A DNA stretch of 64,000 nucleotides from Ancylobacter novellus (lineage in GTDB: Bacteria; Pseudomonadota; Alphaproteobacteria; Rhizobiales; Methylopilaceae). Where the stretch lies: positions 154,689 to 218,688 of the forward strand of contig QFPN01000007.1 of assembly GCA_003241695.1 (NCBI GenBank). Direction: 5' to 3'. The notes beneath the pieces are model-generated. The model ran no database searches, had not been told where the DNA came from, and worked only from the letters and a program-made list of their open reading frames with translations. Positions 46,260-57,472 of the stretch are shown here, piece after piece (positions within the stretch are counted from its first letter, which is position 1; every line of letters begins with the position of its first letter). Made by a program: the position numbers and the translations under genes.

Positions 46260-46787
46260 TTAACGAGCAGACGATTGCGCTCGTGCCGCTCCGGCAGCGC
46301 GCGCTTCGGAAAGCAATTGTTCGAGGCTGCGACGGTCGGAGAAATCGAGAGCGAACGGTGGTGCTGCCCGCGAAGCCAGTTCGAACGGATCGCCGCTTGT
46401 GGAAGCGTCCTTCATTTTCGGCTCAGAGCTCAACTGCTGGCAGTTTTCTGCGCCGCTGGCGCCGTAAGAATAACAAATGACTGGGATCATCAATCCCGGC
46501 CGAACGGTCCAGCGGCCTTTCACGATCTGATTTCCGACCCAAAGGTGAAGATCGCCATCACGCGATATGTACTCGATTTGCGTGGGACCCCAACTGCGGT
46601 GGGTGTGATTAGCAAGGGCCTCGCAGTAGGGCATGTCTTTCGCTGCGCAGGATTCAAGCCCAAATTTTTGCGGGGTTTTGGGCTGATTGCCCGCACATCC
46701 TGGAACGCAGGCAAGCAGAAGAGCCGCGCAGAAAAAGCGCCCAGAAACCACGCTCGTACTCCGAGTAGCAGTTTGTACAGATGCCAA
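46260..46787 (-). CDS. Hypothetical lipoprotein with atypical base composition
   Basis: 175 residues. The N-terminus ALLLACVPGCAGN offers a lipobox at Cys27 (LLAC). The middle has four further cysteines (ESCAAKDMPYCEAL; VICYSYGASGAENC), which could form disulfides. No family recognised. The coding region is visibly lower in G+C than its neighbours and uses AT-ending codons more, suggesting recent acquisition. Confidence 0.65.
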   Translation of the reverse strand: MASVQTATRSTSVVSGRFFCAALLLACVPGCAGNQPKTPQKFGLESCAAKDMPYCEALANHTHRSWGPTQIEYISRDGDLHLWVGNQIVKGRWTVRPGLMIPVICYSYGASGAENCQQLSSEPKMKDASTSGDPFELASRAAPPFALDFSDRRSLEQLLSEARAAGAARAQSSAR

Positions 46788-46811
46788 ATGCGCGGTTTGG
46801 TCGAGCCATTC

Positions 46812-47453
46812 TCAGGCCGCCGGCCGCCGCGCCCAGGGCCGCGCGCCGGCGGGGATCTCCGCCTGCTGCGAGGAGGCCACAGGCTGCATGTAGAACGGCA
46901 CGTCCGGCCACAGCCCCGAGACGAGCTGCCGGCGGGTGATCGGGTTCGCGATCTCGAAGGCGTCCACGCCGCAGCGGCGCATCATCGGCATCTGGTCGAT
47001 CAGCACCTCGCCGGTCGCGCGCACTTCGCCCTTGAAGCCGTAGCGTTCGCGCAGCAGGCGGGCGGTCGAGAACGAACGGCCGTCGTTGAACTTGGGGAAC
47101 GGCAGGGCGACGAGCGCGACCGCGTCGAGATACGGGACCAGCTCGTCGAGCTTCTCGCCCGGCGCCACGATCACGCCCAGCGGCGCGTTCCGCGACGCGA
47201 GCGCCTCGCGCTCGGCGAGGAAGCGCGCGAGCGGGAGGATGGCCGGGCCCTCGGCCACGGCCTCGCCGTCCTTCGCGACGGTCCACTCGTCGGTCGCGAA
47301 GGCTCCGTCGCGCCAGAGGATCGGCTCTGCCGCCGCCGGAGCGTCCTCGACGGCGCGCAGATGCGGCCGGGCCGCGACGGCGCCCGGCAGGCCGGCGTCT
47401 TCGAAAGCGTCGTCCTGGCGCGCCACGCGCGCCGCTGCGGTCGGGGGGGTCAT
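46812..47453 (-). CDS. DUF934 protein of sulfite-reduction operon
   Basis: 213 residues with the DUF934 core RLLRERYGFKGEVRATGEVL, IDQMPMMRRCGVDAFEI. Such proteins are almost always encoded with sulfite reductase and are presumed accessory. ATG overlaps the cysH stop (ATGA). Confidence 0.9.
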   Translation of the reverse strand: MTPPTAAARVARQDDAFEDAGLPGAVAARPHLRAVEDAPAAAEPILWRDGAFATDEWTVAKDGEAVAEGPAILPLARFLAEREALASRNAPLGVIVAPGEKLDELVPYLDAVALVALPFPKFNDGRSFSTARLLRERYGFKGEVRATGEVLIDQMPMMRRCGVDAFEIANPITRRQLVSGLWPDVPFYMQPVASSQQAEIPAGARPWARRPAA

Positions 47454-48200
47454 ATTCCGCTTCCCTCATGTTCGAGCGCGGTCGTGTGGATGCCGCACTC
47501 TGTCTTCAGCAGGCCGCGCCAGCGTCCGGCGCGGGCGTCCTCGCCGGGCTTCACCCGGCTCGTGCAGGGCATGCAGCCGATCGACAGAAAGCCGTGGCGC
47601 ACGAGCGGATGCTTGGGCAGGCCGTGGAAATCGGCATAGTCGCGGACGTCCTGCGACGACCATTCCGCGAGCGGGTTCACCTTGATGCGCACCCCGTCGG
47701 CCTCGAAGGTCGGCAGGTCGGCGCGGAAGGCGTTCTGGAAGCGCTTGCGGCCCGAAATCCAGGCCGGAAAGTCCTTCAGCGCCTCGGCGAGAGGCGCGAC
47801 CTTGCGGATGCGGCAGCAGAGGTTCGGGTCCGACTGCCAGAGGAAGTCCTCCGGATCGAGCCGCTTCAGCCGCTCGGCGTCCGGCGTGACGGTGCGGACG
47901 TCCGTAAGCTTCAGACGGTCGACGAGCTGGTCGCGATGGCGCAGCGTCTCCTCGAAGAGCTGGCCGGTGTCGATGAAGGTCACCGGCACGTCGCGATCGA
48001 CCTCCGCGAGCAGATGCAGCAGCACGGCGGAATCCGCTCCGAAGCTCGACACCAGCGTGATCCGGCCGCGGAAGAGCGTCTCGACCGCTGCGGCGATCAC
48101 GCCGCGCGCGTCCACGCCGCGATAGCGGCGGTCGAGATGCGCGGCGAGCGACGTCGCACGCTCGGCGGCGCGCGCCTTCGAGACCTCAGGCAGCGGGAAT

Positions 48201-48214
<14 letters not shown>
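47450..48214 (-). CDS. cysH: Adenylyl-sulfate (APS)/PAPS reductase
   Basis: 254 residues. PP-loop SFGADSAVLLHLL, then cysteine pairs CC in DPNLCCRIRKVAPL and CxxC in SIGCMPCTSRVKPG, the hallmark of the [4Fe-4S] enzymes that reduce APS directly. The conserved C-terminal nucleophile Cys lies in LLKTECGIHT. Produces sulfite for CysI. Start overlaps the cysI end by 14 bases. Confidence 0.95.
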
Positions 48215-49862
<1,648 letters not shown>

Positions 49863-49872
49863 GGACTGCTCC

Positions 49873-50208
49873 TTACGCGCTCAGGGGGCGGGCGAGGTCG
49901 GTTCGGACCGTCGGCCCCTCGGCGCGGATCTTTTCCCTGATGCGCAGCGGGCGCGGGCCCTGCGGGCCGCGCTCGACGTCGATCGGGTAGGCCTCGACCA
50001 CGACCTGGTCGCGCTCGCCCTGCTTGCCGACGATCATCGCGGCCTCGAGCTCGTCGGCGCTGTCAGCGACGCGCGCCTCGGCGATGCGGTCGGTCCAGCC
50101 GCCGGCCGGGTCGAGATAGACCACGACGCCGTCCGACAGACGGTTGCCGGTGACGACCTGCTGCGCGGCCTTGATCTTGGCCGACGACTTCTGGATGGGG
50201 GCTGTCAT
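49873..50208 (-). CDS. DUF2849 protein of sulfite-reduction operon
   Basis: 111 residues, with NRLSDGVVVYLDPAGGWTDRIAEA and VVEAYPIDVERGPQGPRPL typical of DUF2849. These short proteins lie beside cysI/cysG in alphaproteobacteria; function unknown. It ends 10 bases before cysI starts. Confidence 0.9.
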   Translation of the reverse strand: MTAPIQKSSAKIKAAQQVVTGNRLSDGVVVYLDPAGGWTDRIAEARVADSADELEAAMIVGKQGERDQVVVEAYPIDVERGPQGPRPLRIREKIRAEGPTVRTDLARPLSA

Positions 50209-50218
50209 GGAAAAACCT

Positions 50219-51637
50219 TCAGGCGGCCGCGGTCTTCCGCGCCGTCACGGGCGCGAGCGGCTCCGCCGCGATCTGTCGGGCCTCGCCGAGCGCGCGGCCG
50301 ATGAGGATGAGGACGGGGCCGGTCACGTCGCCGCGGAGGGCGAGTTCCGGCAGGTCCCGCAGGGCTCCGAAGAAGATGGCCTCGTCGGCGCGCGACGCGT
50401 TCTCGACGGCGGCGGCCGGCGTGTCCGGCGAAAGGCCGGCCTCGAGCAGCCGCGCCGCCACAGCGCCCGCGACCGTGCGGCCCATATAGACCGCGACCGT
50501 CGCGCCGCCGAGCGCGAGCCCGGCCCAGTCGGGCAGGGTGCGCCCATCGAGATCATGGCCCGTCGCGAAGACGAGGCTGGACGACACGCCGCGAAGCGTC
50601 AGCGGCGCCTTGGCGGAGGCCGCGGAGGCGAAGGCGGCCGTCACGCCCGGCACCACCTCGAAGGGCACGCCCGCGGCGGCGAGGGCAGCCATTTCTTCTC
50701 CCGCCCGCCCGAAGACCAGCGGGTCGCCGCTCTTCAGCCGAACCACGCGCCGTCCGGCGCGCGCTTCGCGGACGAGAATCTCCTCGATCTCGCTCTGGCT
50801 CGCCTCGTGCGCGCCCTTGCGCTTTCCGACCGAGATGCGTTCCGCGTCGCGGCGGCCCATGGAGATCACCTCCTGCGGCACCAGCGCGTCATGGACGATG
50901 ACGTCGGCCTCCTGCAGCACGCGCTGGGCGCGCAGCGTCAGCAGGTCGATTGCGCCCGGCCCAGCGCCGACGAGCCAGACGAAACCGTCGACGTCCGGCT
51001 CCGCCGCCATCATGCGCATGGCCTCGGCGCGGGCGCCGGGCTCGTCGCCGGCGAGCGCGCGGGCGGCGACGGGACCGTCGAACAGCTTCGCCCAGAAGCG
51101 GCGACGGGATTCGCCGGCCGGCAGCAGATCGGCCACGACGCCGCGCAGGCTCTCGGCGAGAGAAGCGAGGCGGCCGGTTTCGGGCGCGAGCAGCGTTTCG
51201 ATCCGCGCGCGGACGTGGCGTGCGAGCACGGGGGCCGCGCCTTCGGTGCCGATCGCGACGGCGAGCGGCGCGCGGTTGACGATGGCGGGCGTGGTGAAGT
51301 CGCAGAGTTCGGGCCGGTCGACGACGTTGACCGGGATGCGCGCGGCGCGCGCGGCGTCGGCCACGCGGCGGTCCCGGATCTCGTCCTCGCTCGCGGCGAA
51401 GACCAGAGCGGCGCCCTCGAGGTGGCGGGGATCGAAGGCTTCGCGGACGACTTCCGCGCCGAGGCGCGCGACGTCGCGAAGCAGCTCGTCGCCGGGCTCG
51501 GCCGCGATTACCCGGATGCGGGCGTCGGTTTCGCCGAGCAGGCGCGTCTTCGCGGCCGCGGCCGGGCCGTCGCCAACGATGACGACGGTCTTGCGCGAAA
51601 CCTTGAAGAATGCCGGGAAGGCGGTCAGTCGGGCCAT
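50219..51637 (-). CDS. cysG: Siroheme synthase (CysG: precorrin-2 dehydrogenase/ferrochelatase + SUMT)
   Basis: 472 residues from the ATG at 51637; a further in-frame ATG at 51667 is less supported. N-domain 1-150 has the NAD-binding VVIVGDGPAAAAKTRLL loop; C-domain from about 215 is uroporphyrinogen III methyltransferase (VWLVGAGPGAIDLLTLRA, KSGDPLVFGRAGEE). Makes siroheme for CysI. It heads the cys operon. Confidence 0.95.
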   Translation of the reverse strand: MARLTAFPAFFKVSRKTVVIVGDGPAAAAKTRLLGETDARIRVIAAEPGDELLRDVARLGAEVVREAFDPRHLEGAALVFAASEDEIRDRRVADAARAARIPVNVVDRPELCDFTTPAIVNRAPLAVAIGTEGAAPVLARHVRARIETLLAPETGRLASLAESLRGVVADLLPAGESRRRFWAKLFDGPVAARALAGDEPGARAEAMRMMAAEPDVDGFVWLVGAGPGAIDLLTLRAQRVLQEADVIVHDALVPQEVISMGRRDAERISVGKRKGAHEASQSEIEEILVREARAGRRVVRLKSGDPLVFGRAGEEMAALAAAGVPFEVVPGVTAAFASAASAKAPLTLRGVSSSLVFATGHDLDGRTLPDWAGLALGGATVAVYMGRTVAGAVAARLLEAGLSPDTPAAAVENASRADEAIFFGALRDLPELALRGDVTGPVLILIGRALGEARQIAAEPLAPVTARKTAAA

Positions 51638-52034
51638 TTCTGGAGGCGCTCCAATCTTCCGGGACAATGATATTTCACATTCAGAAATGCAAGAGTTATG
51701 TAATTAACGTTTCCAAATTGTATTTATGGTCGGTTCGAACGTCCTCGAAGAGCGCTTTGCGGTTTTCGGCTTCGCCTTTTGCGGGCTCGCAATAGAGGCG
51801 CGCCGCGAATGGTTTTCTCCGCGAGAAGCGGCTCGATGGAGCTGGTTTCGAGCGTTGTTTCCGCACGAAGAGCGATAGGCCGCGAGCACGCAACAATGAA
51901 CGTTTGCGCGCGGGTGCTCCCAAAGCCCGCGGTTGCTCATTGCCGCATCGCACCCTATCAACGGTGTGGGGACCTCAACGATCGACCTTGCGGGCGCCGG
52001 AAATGGCGCGCGTTTGCTCGCGCAGGTGACTTTC
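51638..52034. promoter_or_regulatory. 397-base divergent region between cysG and the RND operon
   Basis: No gene seen. Bases 51665-51750 are AT-rich, with inverted pairs ATTTC/GAAAT (51672-51688) and GTTA/TAAC (51695-51708) that could be a LysR/CysB-type site for cysG. I could not find a convincing -35/-10 pair. The rest, up to the efflux gene, shows nothing recognisable. Confidence 0.4.
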
Positions 52035-53222
52035 ATGTTTTGTTCTGTCGCGCCGGGCGTGCCGGCTTGGCTTCCGCGGGGCTTGGCCGCCGTGCTCGCA
52101 TGCGCGGCTTTGTCGGGGCCGGTCTTCGCGCAAGGGGCCCCGGGGCCATTGCCGGTCTCGGTGGCGAAACCCATCAAGCGCATGGTGACCGAGACCAGCG
52201 AGTTCACCGGACGCTTCGAGGCCTCCGAACTGGTCGAGGTCCGCGCGCAGGTGAGCGGCCAGCTCGTCAGCGTCGCCTTCAAGGACGGCGCCGACGTGAA
52301 GAAGGGCGACTCGCTCTTCAAGATCGACCCGCGTCCCTACGAGGCGGCCCTGACGCAGGCGCAGTCCGCGGTCATCACGGCGCAGACGCGCGTCGACCTG
52401 ACGAAGTCGGACGTCGACCGCGCGCAGGATCTGCGCCGGACAGGCAACATCTCCGAACAGGTCGCCCAGCAGCGCCAGCAGGCCTATGGCGAGGCGCTTG
52501 CGAGCCTGAAGTCCGCGCAGGCCCAGGTCGCGACGGCGCAGCTCAACCTCGAATGGACCGACGTGCGGGCGCCCATCGACGGACGGATCGGCCGCAAGCT
52601 GGTGACGGAGGGCAATCTGATCGCCGCCGGCGCGTCGTCGAGCATGCTGACGACCATCGTCAACGTCCGCCCGATCTACTTCTATTTCGACGTCGACGAG
52701 CAGAGCTACCTGCGCTTCATGACCTATGTACGCAAGGGCGAGTTCAAGCGTGAGGACGGCGGCGCGCCGGTTCAGATCCAGTTGCCGGATTCGACCGAAT
52801 TCAGCATCAAGGGCCGCATCGACTTCGCCGACAACCAGCTCGACCAGCAGACGGGAACGCTGCGCCTGCGGGCGAGCGTGCCCAACGAGGACGGTTTCCT
52901 CACGTCGGGCGTGTTCGGACGCCTTCGCCTGCAGTCGTCTCCGGAGTTCGAGGCGCTGCTCGTGCCGGACGAGGCGGTCATGTCGGACCAGACCCGCAAG
53001 GTCGTCATGACTGTCGGCGAGGGCGACAAGGTCATTCCCAAGGTCGTCGAGCTCGGGCAGGCGCAGGGGGCCTTGCGCATCATCAAGTCCGGCCTCACGC
53101 CGGACGACAGGGTGATCGTCAACGGCCTGATGCGCGCGCGGCCCGGTTCGCAGGTCGTTCCGCAGATGGTCGATCCTACGAAACCCGCCGACAAGCAGGC
53201 TTCGGCCGCGCCTCAGAAGTAA
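52035..53222 (+). CDS. RND efflux periplasmic adaptor (membrane fusion protein)
   Basis: 395 residues from the ATG at 52035, chosen to place the export signal (LPRGLAAVLACAALSGPVFA) near the N-terminus. Lipoyl halves and hairpin: VEVRAQVSGQLVSVAFKDGA, coiled coil about 100-165, then YFYFDVDEQSYLRFM and beta-barrel segments. It links the RND pump to an outer-membrane channel. No tolC-type gene or regulator is present nearby. Confidence 0.93.
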   Translation: MFCSVAPGVPAWLPRGLAAVLACAALSGPVFAQGAPGPLPVSVAKPIKRMVTETSEFTGRFEASELVEVRAQVSGQLVSVAFKDGADVKKGDSLFKIDPRPYEAALTQAQSAVITAQTRVDLTKSDVDRAQDLRRTGNISEQVAQQRQQAYGEALASLKSAQAQVATAQLNLEWTDVRAPIDGRIGRKLVTEGNLIAAGASSSMLTTIVNVRPIYFYFDVDEQSYLRFMTYVRKGEFKREDGGAPVQIQLPDSTEFSIKGRIDFADNQLDQQTGTLRLRASVPNEDGFLTSGVFGRLRLQSSPEFEALLVPDEAVMSDQTRKVVMTVGEGDKVIPKVVELGQAQGALRIIKSGLTPDDRVIVNGLMRARPGSQVVPQMVDPTKPADKQASAAPQK

Positions 53223-53234
53223 GGGGCGGGGATC

Positions 53235-56200
53235 ATGGGGTTCGGGCATTTCTTCGTCGACCGGCCGATCTTCGCGTCGGTCATCTCGATCGTGCTGATG
53301 ATCGTGGGCGGCGTCGCGCTGTTCAATCTGCCGATCGCGCAATATCCTGAGATCGCGCCTCCGACCATCTCGGTCACCGCCCAGTATCCGGGCGCGAACG
53401 CCGAGACGATCGCCGAAACGGTCGCGGCTCCGCTGGAGCAGCAGATCAACGGCGTCGAGGGCATGATCTACATGAACTCGCTGGCGACCGGCGACGGCCA
53501 GCTGCAGCTCACCGTCACGTTCCAGCCGGGCACCAATCAGGACATCGCGCAGGTCCAGGTCCAGAACCGCGTGGCGCAGGCCGATCCGCGCCTGCCGGAA
53601 GCGGTGCGGCGCAACGGCGTGCAGGTGAACAAGCGGTCGTCGGACTTCCTGATGGTCGTCAACCTGATCTCGCCCAAGAAGTCGCTCGACACCGTCTACA
53701 TGTCGAACTACGCGTCCGTGAACGTCGTCGACGCGCTGAAGCGGCTCGAGGGCGTCGGCGACATCCGCATCTTCGGCGAGCGCGAACTCTCGCTCCGCGT
53801 CTGGCTCGACCCGAACCGGCTCGCGGCCTACGGCCTTTCCTCCGGGGACGTGGTCTCGGCGATCTCGGCGCAGAACGTGCAGGTCTCAGGCGGTTCGCTC
53901 GGCGCGCCGCCGTCGCCGCCCGGCACCGTCTCCCAGATCACGGTGACGACGCAGGGGCGCTTTCAGACCCCGGAGCAGTTCAAGCAGATCATCGTCCGCG
54001 CGACCTCCGACGGCAGGCTGCTGCGCGTCGGCGACGTCGCGCGCGTCGAGCTCGCCGCCCGGTCGTATTCGTCGAACTCCTACCTCGGCGCCGATCCCAC
54101 CGTCGGCATGGGCATCTTCCAGCGTCCGGGCACCAACGCGACGCAGGCCGCCAACCAGATCAAAGCCACGATGGAGACGCTGAAGCAGGCGTTTCCTGAG
54201 GACCTCGAATACCGCATCGAGTACAACCCGACCGAGTTCATCAACGAGTCCATCGAGGCGGTCGAGCACACGATCTACGAGGCGGTCGCGCTCGTGGTGC
54301 TCGTCGTGTTCATCTTCCTTCAGTCATGGCGCGCGGCGATCATCCCGGTCATCGCGATCCCGGTCTCGCTGATCGCGACTTTCGCCGTGATGTCGATGTT
54401 CGGCTTCTCGCTGAACATGCTGACGCTGTTCGGCCTGATCCTCGCGATCGGCATCGTGGTCGACGACGCGATCGTCGTGGTGGAGAACGTCGAGCGGAAC
54501 ATCGCGCTCGGGAAGACGCCGCGCGAGTCCGCTCACGCCACGATGGACGAGGTCGGCACGGCGGTGGTCGCGATCGCGCTCGTGCTCTGCGCGGTGTTCG
54601 TGCCGACGGCCTTCATCCCCGGCATCTCGGGCATCTTCTACCAACAGTTCGCGCTGACGATCGCGGCGTCGACGGTGCTCTCGGCGATCGTGTCGCTGAC
54701 GCTGTCTCCGGCGCTCTGCGCGATCCTGCTGAAGCCCCACGCCCACGGCAAGAAGCGCAGCCTCGGCCAGCGGGCGGCCGATCTCTTCAACCGCAACTTC
54801 GATCGCGGCGCGCACGGCTACAGCCGCTCGGTCGGCTGGATGGTGCGGCACAAGGCGATCTTCCTCGTCGTCTACGCCGCGCTGATCGGCGCCGCGGGCT
54901 ACATGTTCACGGCGGTGCCGCGCGGCTTCATTCCGCAGGCGGACCAGGGCTACGCCATCCTCGTGGTCCAGCTCCCGGAAGGCGCGAGCCTGCAACGCAC
55001 CGACGAGGTCGCCCGCCGGGCGAGCGAGATCGCGCGGAGCGTGCCGGGCGTGAAGAACGCCGTCACGATCGCGGGCTTCTCCGGCGCGACCTTCTCGGCC
55101 GCAGCCAACGCCGCGACGAGCTTCATCATCTTCGACCCCTTCGAGAAACGGAACGAGCATGGCGCGAGCCAGCGCGCGCCCGCCATCCTCGCGGAGGCGC
55201 AGAAGCGGCTGTTCGCCATTCAGGAAGCCTTCGTGCTCGCCATCCTGCCGCCGACGGTGCGCGGCATCGGCCAGGGCGGCGGCTTCAAGATGTACGTGCA
55301 GGATCGCGGCAACATCGGATTCGTCGCGCTCGAAGGCGCGGTCAACGAGATGATCCAGCGCGCGAACGGCAGCGGCAAGGTGAAGGGCGTCTTCACGGCC
55401 TTCAACACCCGCGCGCCTCAGGTCTATCTCGACATCGACCGCGTCAAGGCGCAGCAGCTCAACGTTCCGATCGAGAATATCTTCAGCGCGCTGCAGACGC
55501 TTCTCGGTCAGGCCTACGTCAACGACTTCACGGCGCTGGGCCGTACCTTCCAGGTAAACGCCCAGGCCGAGGGGGCGTTCCGAAACCGCCTGTCGGACGT
55601 CTACCAGTTCAAGGTGCGCTCGACGACGGGCGCGCTGGTGCCGCTCGGCACGCTGATCACCGACCGCAACCAGACCGGCCCCTACACGGTCGAGCGCGAG
55701 AACATCTACAACGCGATCGCGGTTCAGGGCGACGCCGCGCCCGGCGTCTCCACCGGTCAGGCCATCGCCTACATGGAGGGGCTGTTCAAGGAGATCGCGC
55801 CGCCCGGCGTGCAGTTCGAATGGGTCGATCTCGCCTATCAGGAGAAGCTCGCGGGCAACACGGCGATCTTCGTCTTCGGCCTCGCGATCCTGTTCGTGTT
55901 CCTGTTCCTCGCGGCGCAGTACGAAAGCTGGGCGCTGCCGCTCGCCATCATCCTGATCACGCCTCTGTCGCTGCTGGCGGCGCTGCTCGGTGTTCACGCG
56001 CGGGGGTCGGACAACAACATCCTGACCCAGATCGGCTTCATCGTGCTGATCGGCCTCGCGGCCAAGAACGCGATCCTGATCGTGGAGTTCGCGCGCCAGC
56101 GCGAGGATGAAGGCGAGGACCCGATGCAGGCCGCCGTCGACGCCTGTAAGGACCGTCTCCGGCCGATCATCATGACGTCGCTGGCGTTCTCGCTCGGCGT

Positions 56201-56516
56201 CGTGCCGCTCGCCTTCGCGACCGGGGCGGCGGCGGAACTGCGCCAGGCCATCGGCACCGCGGTGCTCGCCGGCATGGTAGGCGTCACCATTCTCGGCCTG
56301 TTCCTGACGCCGGTGTTCTACGTGGCGATCCGCCAGCTCGTCATGCGTTTCGGCGGGAAGAAGGGCGGCGGCGGAGGAGGATCGCATGGCGGCGGCTCGT
56401 CCGCGCCTGCCGGTCCCGAGGGCGGCCATGACGCGCCGAAGATCGAGAACAAGCCAGGGAGCGCGCCGGCCGCGCCGGGCGCCCCCTCCGACACGACCGC
56501 GCCCAAGCCGGCCTGA
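53235..56516 (+). CDS. RND multidrug efflux transporter (HAE1 family)
   Basis: 1093 residues with 12 membrane helices and two large periplasmic loops. The proton relay Asp pair is in GIVVDDAIVVVENVERN and the relay Lys in GLAAKNAILIVEFARQ. Ends with a glycine/proline-rich tail. It starts 12 bases after the adaptor gene. AcrB-type drug or solvent export is likely; the substrate is unknown. Confidence 0.95.
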   Translation: MGFGHFFVDRPIFASVISIVLMIVGGVALFNLPIAQYPEIAPPTISVTAQYPGANAETIAETVAAPLEQQINGVEGMIYMNSLATGDGQLQLTVTFQPGTNQDIAQVQVQNRVAQADPRLPEAVRRNGVQVNKRSSDFLMVVNLISPKKSLDTVYMSNYASVNVVDALKRLEGVGDIRIFGERELSLRVWLDPNRLAAYGLSSGDVVSAISAQNVQVSGGSLGAPPSPPGTVSQITVTTQGRFQTPEQFKQIIVRATSDGRLLRVGDVARVELAARSYSSNSYLGADPTVGMGIFQRPGTNATQAANQIKATMETLKQAFPEDLEYRIEYNPTEFINESIEAVEHTIYEAVALVVLVVFIFLQSWRAAIIPVIAIPVSLIATFAVMSMFGFSLNMLTLFGLILAIGIVVDDAIVVVENVERNIALGKTPRESAHATMDEVGTAVVAIALVLCAVFVPTAFIPGISGIFYQQFALTIAASTVLSAIVSLTLSPALCAILLKPHAHGKKRSLGQRAADLFNRNFDRGAHGYSRSVGWMVRHKAIFLVVYAALIGAAGYMFTAVPRGFIPQADQGYAILVVQLPEGASLQRTDEVARRASEIARSVPGVKNAVTIAGFSGATFSAAANAATSFIIFDPFEKRNEHGASQRAPAILAEAQKRLFAIQEAFVLAILPPTVRGIGQGGGFKMYVQDRGNIGFVALEGAVNEMIQRANGSGKVKGVFTAFNTRAPQVYLDIDRVKAQQLNVPIENIFSALQTLLGQAYVNDFTALGRTFQVNAQAEGAFRNRLSDVYQFKVRSTTGALVPLGTLITDRNQTGPYTVERENIYNAIAVQGDAAPGVSTGQAIAYMEGLFKEIAPPGVQFEWVDLAYQEKLAGNTAIFVFGLAILFVFLFLAAQYESWALPLAIILITPLSLLAALLGVHARGSDNNILTQIGFIVLIGLAAKNAILIVEFARQREDEGEDPMQAAVDACKDRLRPIIMTSLAFSLGVVPLAFATGAAAELRQAIGTAVLAGMVGVTILGLFLTPVFYVAIRQLVMRFGGKKGGGGGGSHGGGSSAPAGPEGGHDAPKIENKPGSAPAAPGAPSDTTAPKPA

Positions 56517-56538
56517 TCACGAGACCGGCCTGAAATCC

Positions 56539-56569
56539 GGGCCTCCCCGCGGTCGCCGCCGGGAGGCCC
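56539..56569. terminator. Hairpin between convergent RND and rmlA genes
   Basis: 9-bp perfect stem GGGCCTCCC (56539-56547) / GGGAGGCCC (56561-56569) with a 13-base loop, lying between two stop codons. Without a U-run on either strand; a bidirectional terminator is likely. Confidence 0.5.
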
Positions 56570-57472
56570 TCAGACGATTCCGTCGCTCTCCGCCAGCCGC
56601 AGCAGATGGCGGCCATAGGCCGTCTTGGCGAACATCTCGCCCCGCGCGCGCAGCGTCTCGACGCCGATGAAGCCGTTCTGGTAGGCGATCTCCTCGAGAC
56701 AGGCGATCGTCAGGCCCTGCCGGTGCTGCAGCGTGCGGACGAACTCCGCGGCCTCCAGCAGGCTGTCATGGGTGCCCGTGTCGAGCCAAGCCGCGCCGCG
56801 GCTGAACTTCTCCACGGCGAGGCGGCGAGCGGCGAGATAGGCGCGGTTGACGTCGGTGATTTCCAGTTCTCCGCGCGCCGAAGGCTTCAGGCCGGCCGCG
56901 ATGTCCAGAACGGCGTTGTCGTAGAAGTAAAGGCCCGTGACCGCCCAGTTGGAGCGCGGCTTCTCAGGCTTTTCCTCGATGCTTTTGGCGCGGCCGTCCC
57001 GGCCGATCTCCACGACGCCGTACCGTTCGGGATCCTCGACATGGTAGGCGAAGATCGTCGCGCCTTCGGGACGGGCCGCGACGGCGCGCAGCTGTTCGCC
57101 GAGGCTCGCGCCGAAAAATATGTTGTCGCCGAGCACGAGCGCGACCCGATCGTCGCCGACGAAATCGCGCCCGATGACGAAGGCCTGCGCCAGTCCCTCC
57201 GGCTTCGGCTGCTCGGCGTAGGAGATGTCGAGGCCGAAGACCGAGCCGTCGCCGAACAGGCGGCGATAGGCGTCGAGATGCTCGGGCGTCGAGATCAGCA
57301 GGATCTCGCGAATCCCCGCCAGCATCAGCACCGACAGCGGATAGTAGATCATCGGCTTGTCGTAGACCGGCAGCAGCTGCTTGTTGACCGCGAGCGTCGC
57401 GGGATGGAGCCGCGTGCCGGCCCCGCCGGCGAGCACGATCCCCTTGAGCTTTTGAGCTGGTTCGCCCGTCAC
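56570..57472 (-). CDS. rfbA: Glucose-1-phosphate thymidylyltransferase (RmlA)
   Basis: 300 residues from GTG 57472, overlapping the rmlD stop (GTGA). Nucleotidyltransferase signature GIVLAGGAGTRLHPATLAVN, KQLLPVYDKPMIYYPLS and VLGDNIFFG. First step of dTDP-L-rhamnose synthesis, although last in this operon. Confidence 0.96.
   Translation of the reverse strand: MTGEPAQKLKGIVLAGGAGTRLHPATLAVNKQLLPVYDKPMIYYPLSVLMLAGIREILLISTPEHLDAYRRLFGDGSVFGLDISYAEQPKPEGLAQAFVIGRDFVGDDRVALVLGDNIFFGASLGEQLRAVAARPEGATIFAYHVEDPERYGVVEIGRDGRAKSIEEKPEKPRSNWAVTGLYFYDNAVLDIAAGLKPSARGELEITDVNRAYLAARRLAVEKFSRGAAWLDTGTHDSLLEAAEFVRTLQHRQGLTIACLEEIAYQNGFIGVETLRARGEMFAKTAYGRHLLRLAESDGIV

Noticed and set aside
51672..51708. 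Definite CysB operator before cysG
   Set aside because: The arms are only 4-5 bases in AT-rich DNA and could be chance; kept as a low-confidence remark.
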